DNA of 21,614 bases, from NCBI GenBank assembly GCA_964058845.1, contig CAXKVR010000232.1:1-21614 (forward strand), read 5' to 3'. The stretch is from Carex sylvatica. Taxonomy: Eukaryota > Streptophyta > Magnoliopsida > Poales > Cyperaceae. Below are positions 18,590 to 21,614 of this stretch, in pieces (position 1 is the stretch's first letter; every line of letters begins with the position of its first letter). A program made the translations under genes and the position numbers. The notes under the pieces are model-generated. The model saw only the letters and a program-made list of their open reading frames with translations. It was not told where the DNA came from and ran no database searches.

Positions 18590-18672
18590 CCTCCACATGC
18601 AGGGTTTATTTGAGACGACACGTGTAATTTTTCTAAGTTGCCCTCCAGTTTAGTGAGAAAATGCTTGTCGAA
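18590..18672. repeat. Duplicated unit, copy 1, third part
   Basis: Matches 21383-21468 (ATGCAGGGT, GAGACGACACGTGTAATTTT, GCCCTCCAGT, GCTTGTCGAA). It ends in TTGTCGAA (18665-18672), the left target duplication of the next element. Confidence 0.85.
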
Positions 18673-19874
18673 TACAGCTGTTAATGAATCGAGCCGGCTC
18701 GTGAATTAATGAGTTAAGCGGCACAATATTTTATAACGAATCGAATTCAAAACTGAAAAAAGCTCAAACTCAATTTGACTCAATTTTGAAATAAAAAGTT
18801 CAACTTGATTCGACTCTATTCAGTTCGTGAGTTTACAAACTGACTCACAAGCTAACTTATATTTTTAAACTATTAACTAAATTTTGTCGAATCAGTCCGG
18901 CTTGGCCATCGCGAGTTCGCGACCCAACTCGCTGTTCAGGAGAAGTCAACCATTCAGGAGAGACCCATGAGTCCCTTATCCCAGTTCTACTTATAGATTA
19001 TGTTGCGAAGTATTCTTGATGCGGGTCATATTAACTGCATTTATAACCCGCTACATATAAAAATATAGCAGTTTATTTTTAACCCAGTGAATTTGTCTTT
19101 AATTTACTCAGCTTCTAGAAGATTGAACCGGGTAACTCTTCATCACTAATGGTTCAGATTCTCTGCATGGTGCCATGGTGGTTCTCTGTTTGTTTTGTTT
19201 ATTCATTTTTTTTTTTTTTAAGAATTGGTGTTTAGTCTCAATTTGGGATATTTCTTTTCAGAGGCTCTGGTTGAATGCCACGTACTCCTATGTTATTTTC
19301 TGTTTTTTTGCTTTCATTTGTTATCATGTTATGTTTGTATTGAGTTCATGGTTCACAAAAATAAAAATAAAAATTTCTTAGTTCACTGTCTCATTCTCTA
19401 TTATTTCTTTTTAATGAAGCTTTTTTTTGTAAACCAAGGAAAAAAAAAATATTGGACCAATTATATCATGCCACATATTAACTTTTATCATTACAATAAA
19501 AAATTTCATGAAAGTGTCATGACTTTGACATAAACGCAGTATACAGTAAAGCCAATCAGAGCCTTTCAGATACTTTACACTAATTAAGTTACTCGTGCAA
19601 TAATAATTTTAGAGATAAGAATAACAGAGGAAATCGTGTCCTGCTACCACTTATAAAGAGCCATTGGTCGTACGTTACACCTTCGACAACATCGCCGCCT
19701 TGCTATCTCAGATTCAATAATGAGTTGGGAGAGCGGAGTCGAATCGAACCAAGTATTTACATGAGCCGACTCGAGTCGAGTTTTTTTTTTCAAAATCGAG
19801 CCGAATTAAGAGCCGAATCTTTTTGCTTCTCTTATTGAGTCGAGCCGAATTTGAGCTGAATTTTAATCATTATA
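18673..19874. mobile_element. Non-autonomous hAT-type element, 1202 bp
   Basis: Flanked by a perfect 8-bp duplication TTGTCGAA (18665-18672 and 19875-19882). Copy 2 has the uninterrupted site CTTGTCGAACCAGCAAGG around 21460. Both ends are rich in GAATCGAGCC/GAGTCGAGCCGA motifs, typical of hAT subterminal regions, although the extreme tips (TACAGCTGTTAATGA and, inverted, TATAATGATTAAAAT) match only partly. There is no transposase. Short open frames at 19175-19533 are low-complexity F-, L- and Y-rich translations of AT-rich DNA. Confidence 0.83.
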
Positions 19875-19882
19875 TTGTCGAA

Positions 19883-19907
19883 CCAGCAAGGTAATTTATC
19901 AAACTAT
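19883..19907. repeat. Duplicated unit, copy 1, last part
   Basis: CCAGCAAGGTAATTTATCAAACTATCAAACTAAC matches copy 2 at 21469-21502, bridging the end of the hAT insertion. Similarity is lost soon after. Confidence 0.8.
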
Positions 19908-20497
19908 CAAACTAACGAATCTTGAACCGAACAAATACGAATATTGAAGCAATGTGCACAGATCTTAATGTGATGCACGTGGATCAAAATTGCTTTGATA
20001 TTCGTGTGGGCTAAATTAGCACGAATCTTGAAACGAACACACAATAATCTTATTGCGATGTACACAGATCGGACGGTAGAAAAACCCTTCAGATTCAAAT
20101 TTGAGTTCGATACGGTGTTTTATACTTTTAATGAAGAATAAAATAAGTATTTTATAAATTTAGAATGAGTTTTAATATAAAAGACAATAAAATGGATAAA
20201 TATGTGAGTTTTTCTAGTTTAGAGGAAAAAATTTGTAATTTTAAAATTTAGAAGACAAAATACGTAATTTTGAAGTTTTTAAGGGATATACATGAAATTT
20301 CTCCTTTTATTTTGGAGCAATTTCATGTATACCCAAAAATTTAAAAATCACGTACATTCTCTTATAAAATTCATAAGATCGTATTTATCCTTTTAAATTC
20401 AAAGAACGCACAAATTTATTATATTGATTGTGTTTTCAATTAAATTTCATTTCAAATTTCTGAAGTTCCTATTTTATCCTTTTTCTTCTAAAAATAA
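19908..20497. other. Spacer between the two duplicated units
   Basis: No coding region was recognised. The left half has several ACGAATCTTGAA/AACGAACA words in loose repetition, and the right half is very AT-rich and contains a foldback at 20283-20334. Confidence 0.5.
20240..20372. repeat. Foldback inverted repeat
   Basis: The core arms GGGATATACATGAAATTTCTCC (20283-20304) and GGAGCAATTTCATGTATACCC (20314-20334) are nearly perfect complements around a 9-base loop. Weaker complementarity extends outward on both sides to about 20240 and 20372 (ATACGTAATTTT against AAAAATCACGTA). Confidence 0.75.
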
Positions 20498-21505
20498 TTA
20501 ATTTATAAAATATTTAAAAAAATGTTTAGTCTTCTTCTCGTTTGAATTTGTATAATGCAAAATAAATTAACAACCATCATATAATTCTTTCGGACCCCAC
20601 CTATCAGCGTCAGCTTCTATTTCTGCCTCCTATCCTTTTTTGAAAGGAAAAGAAAAAAAAAATCAACAGAAGTAGAACGAATCAGTCAATGACCCAATCT
20701 CTCTACTGTATTTTGTCAAAAAATATGAGCGAAAACGATTTAAACCATACAATCTTATTTAAGATTCGTGTAAACAAAGGTAGAACGAATCTGAACCATT
20801 CGCATGAACTTTGACGTGGATCAAAAGGTTTAAAACTGCTTTGGATAAAACTTTGTCCAAATCCCTTCTGACAAAATCTTCACCACCCATCTCCCAATCT
20901 AATCCAATCCCCGTTGACAATTTTATCCCTAAATTAAAAATAAATAAATCACTGAAGCACTGGGTTTTCATTAACTTGTTTCATCTCTGATTAATTTCTC
21001 ATTAGAGATAAGCGAAAGGACTGATGGGGCCCAAGCGGCCAGTGATAGTGTTGTTTCGTTCGTCAAACCTTGTTTGGTATTAAACTAGTGCTTGTTGAGT
21101 GCTTTCATTTTCTGATACATAAGCAACTTAACAGAACAAACACTATTTTATATTTTTCCTTTTACCACAATTTACAAATACTATTGGGAAACAAATCTGC
21201 TGGTGAAATCCCTGCCTTTTCAAATTCACTGTTGATTTATTTTAAAATGCGTGCACATAAAAACTAGCTATTTAGAGATGCGTGCACATAAAAAATTGAA
21301 CGGTTAGATTTAAAAAAACAAAGATTTCAAAGTACTGTTCATCCAATTCAGATCGCAGTAGATTTCATTCATACAGCCACTCCCTTCACATGCAGGGTCT
21401 ATCTGAGACGACACGTGTAATTTTCCTAATTAAGCTGCCCTCCAGTCAGTGAGAAAAAGCTTGTCGAACCAGCAAGGTAATATATCAAACTATCAAACTA
21501 ACCTA
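20498..21505. repeat. Duplicated noncoding unit, copy 2 (largely uninterrupted)
   Basis: Matches copy 1 (16139-16625, 18260-18384, 18590-18672 and 19883-19907) in the same orientation and order. It preserves empty sites for the LINE (about 21111-21125), the MITE (21383-21392) and the hAT element (about 21461-21468). Its own additions are about 20819-20874, 20967-21060 and 21190-21365. The last holds a 17-bp direct repeat ATGCGTGCACATAAAAA (21247-21263 and 21278-21294) and has loosely inverted ends, so it may be another MITE. No coding frame is convincing and the nature of the unit is unknown. Confidence 0.88.
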
Positions 21506-21614
21506 GTATATACTTTCACACTTTCAGTTTATTTCATATATCACCACATATGTGCAAAGCTATATAATTGAGCAATACAGATCCAAGCTTCAAAGTTATC
21601 GACTTATTTAGTGC
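21506..21614. other. Right edge, nothing recognised
   Basis: About 110 bp of AT-rich DNA without a feature I can support. Confidence 0.5.

Noticed and set aside
19175..19533. Phe/Leu-rich frames as small membrane proteins
   Set aside because: They are low-complexity translations of T-rich DNA inside a transposon, with no start context or conservation visible.
1..21614. CRISPR array, tRNA, rRNA, viral or bacterial operon
   Set aside because: No regularly spaced repeats, cloverleaf-type genes, rRNA sequence or polycistronic gene order were seen; the content is typical plant nuclear DNA.

Overview
The window looks like nuclear DNA of a flowering plant, probably a eudicot. It carries intronless organelle-type mTERF genes in AT-rich DNA full of plant transposon classes: Ty1/Copia, L1-type LINEs, hAT, Mutator-like and PIF/Harbinger-like elements. 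I cannot name the species. There is no bacterial, organellar or viral gene organisation.

The backbone is a dispersed family of three paralogous mTERF blocks. Gene A (667-1785, minus, 372 aa) and gene C (14746-15936, minus, 396 aa) are intact and about 79% identical in a partial hand alignment. Copy B (about 6412-7491, plus) is a decayed pseudogene with no 5' end, two adjacent stop codons, two small frameshifting deletions and a further stop. All three blocks share several hundred bases of 3' flank, so they arose by DNA duplication and not by retrocopying. A and C also share the proximal 5' region. It contains TGGGCY (Site II type) motifs in both genes, and in gene A these lie in a 50-bp tandem duplication.

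The rest is mostly transposons, many with borders readable from the sequence. From left to right: a Mutator-like element with about 195-bp terminal inverted repeats (2575-3606, near-perfect 9-bp target duplication); a 5'-truncated Copia with its 3' LTR (about 4453-5737); a non-autonomous hAT element with a perfect 8-bp target duplication (7997-9841); a minus-strand LINE remnant (about 9850-10480); a 5'-truncated LINE with an 11-bp target duplication (11513-13846), itself carrying a 291-bp Tourist-like MITE (13133-13423) and other inserted DNA; and an inverted duplication with a nested hairpin in the 3' flank of gene C (13953-14417).

From 16139 to 21505 lies a tandemly duplicated noncoding unit of about 1 kb. 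Copy 1 is broken up by a LINE (16626-18259), a 205-bp MITE (18385-18589) and a 1.2-kb hAT-type element (18673-19874). Copy 2 (20498-21505) keeps empty sites that define these three insertions.

The only plausible functional proteins are the two mTERF paralogues, expected to act on nucleic acid in mitochondria or chloroplasts. I found no convincing new biochemical system. The most interesting points are the birth and decay of the mTERF cluster, its changing promoter, and the well-bordered nested transposon insertions.
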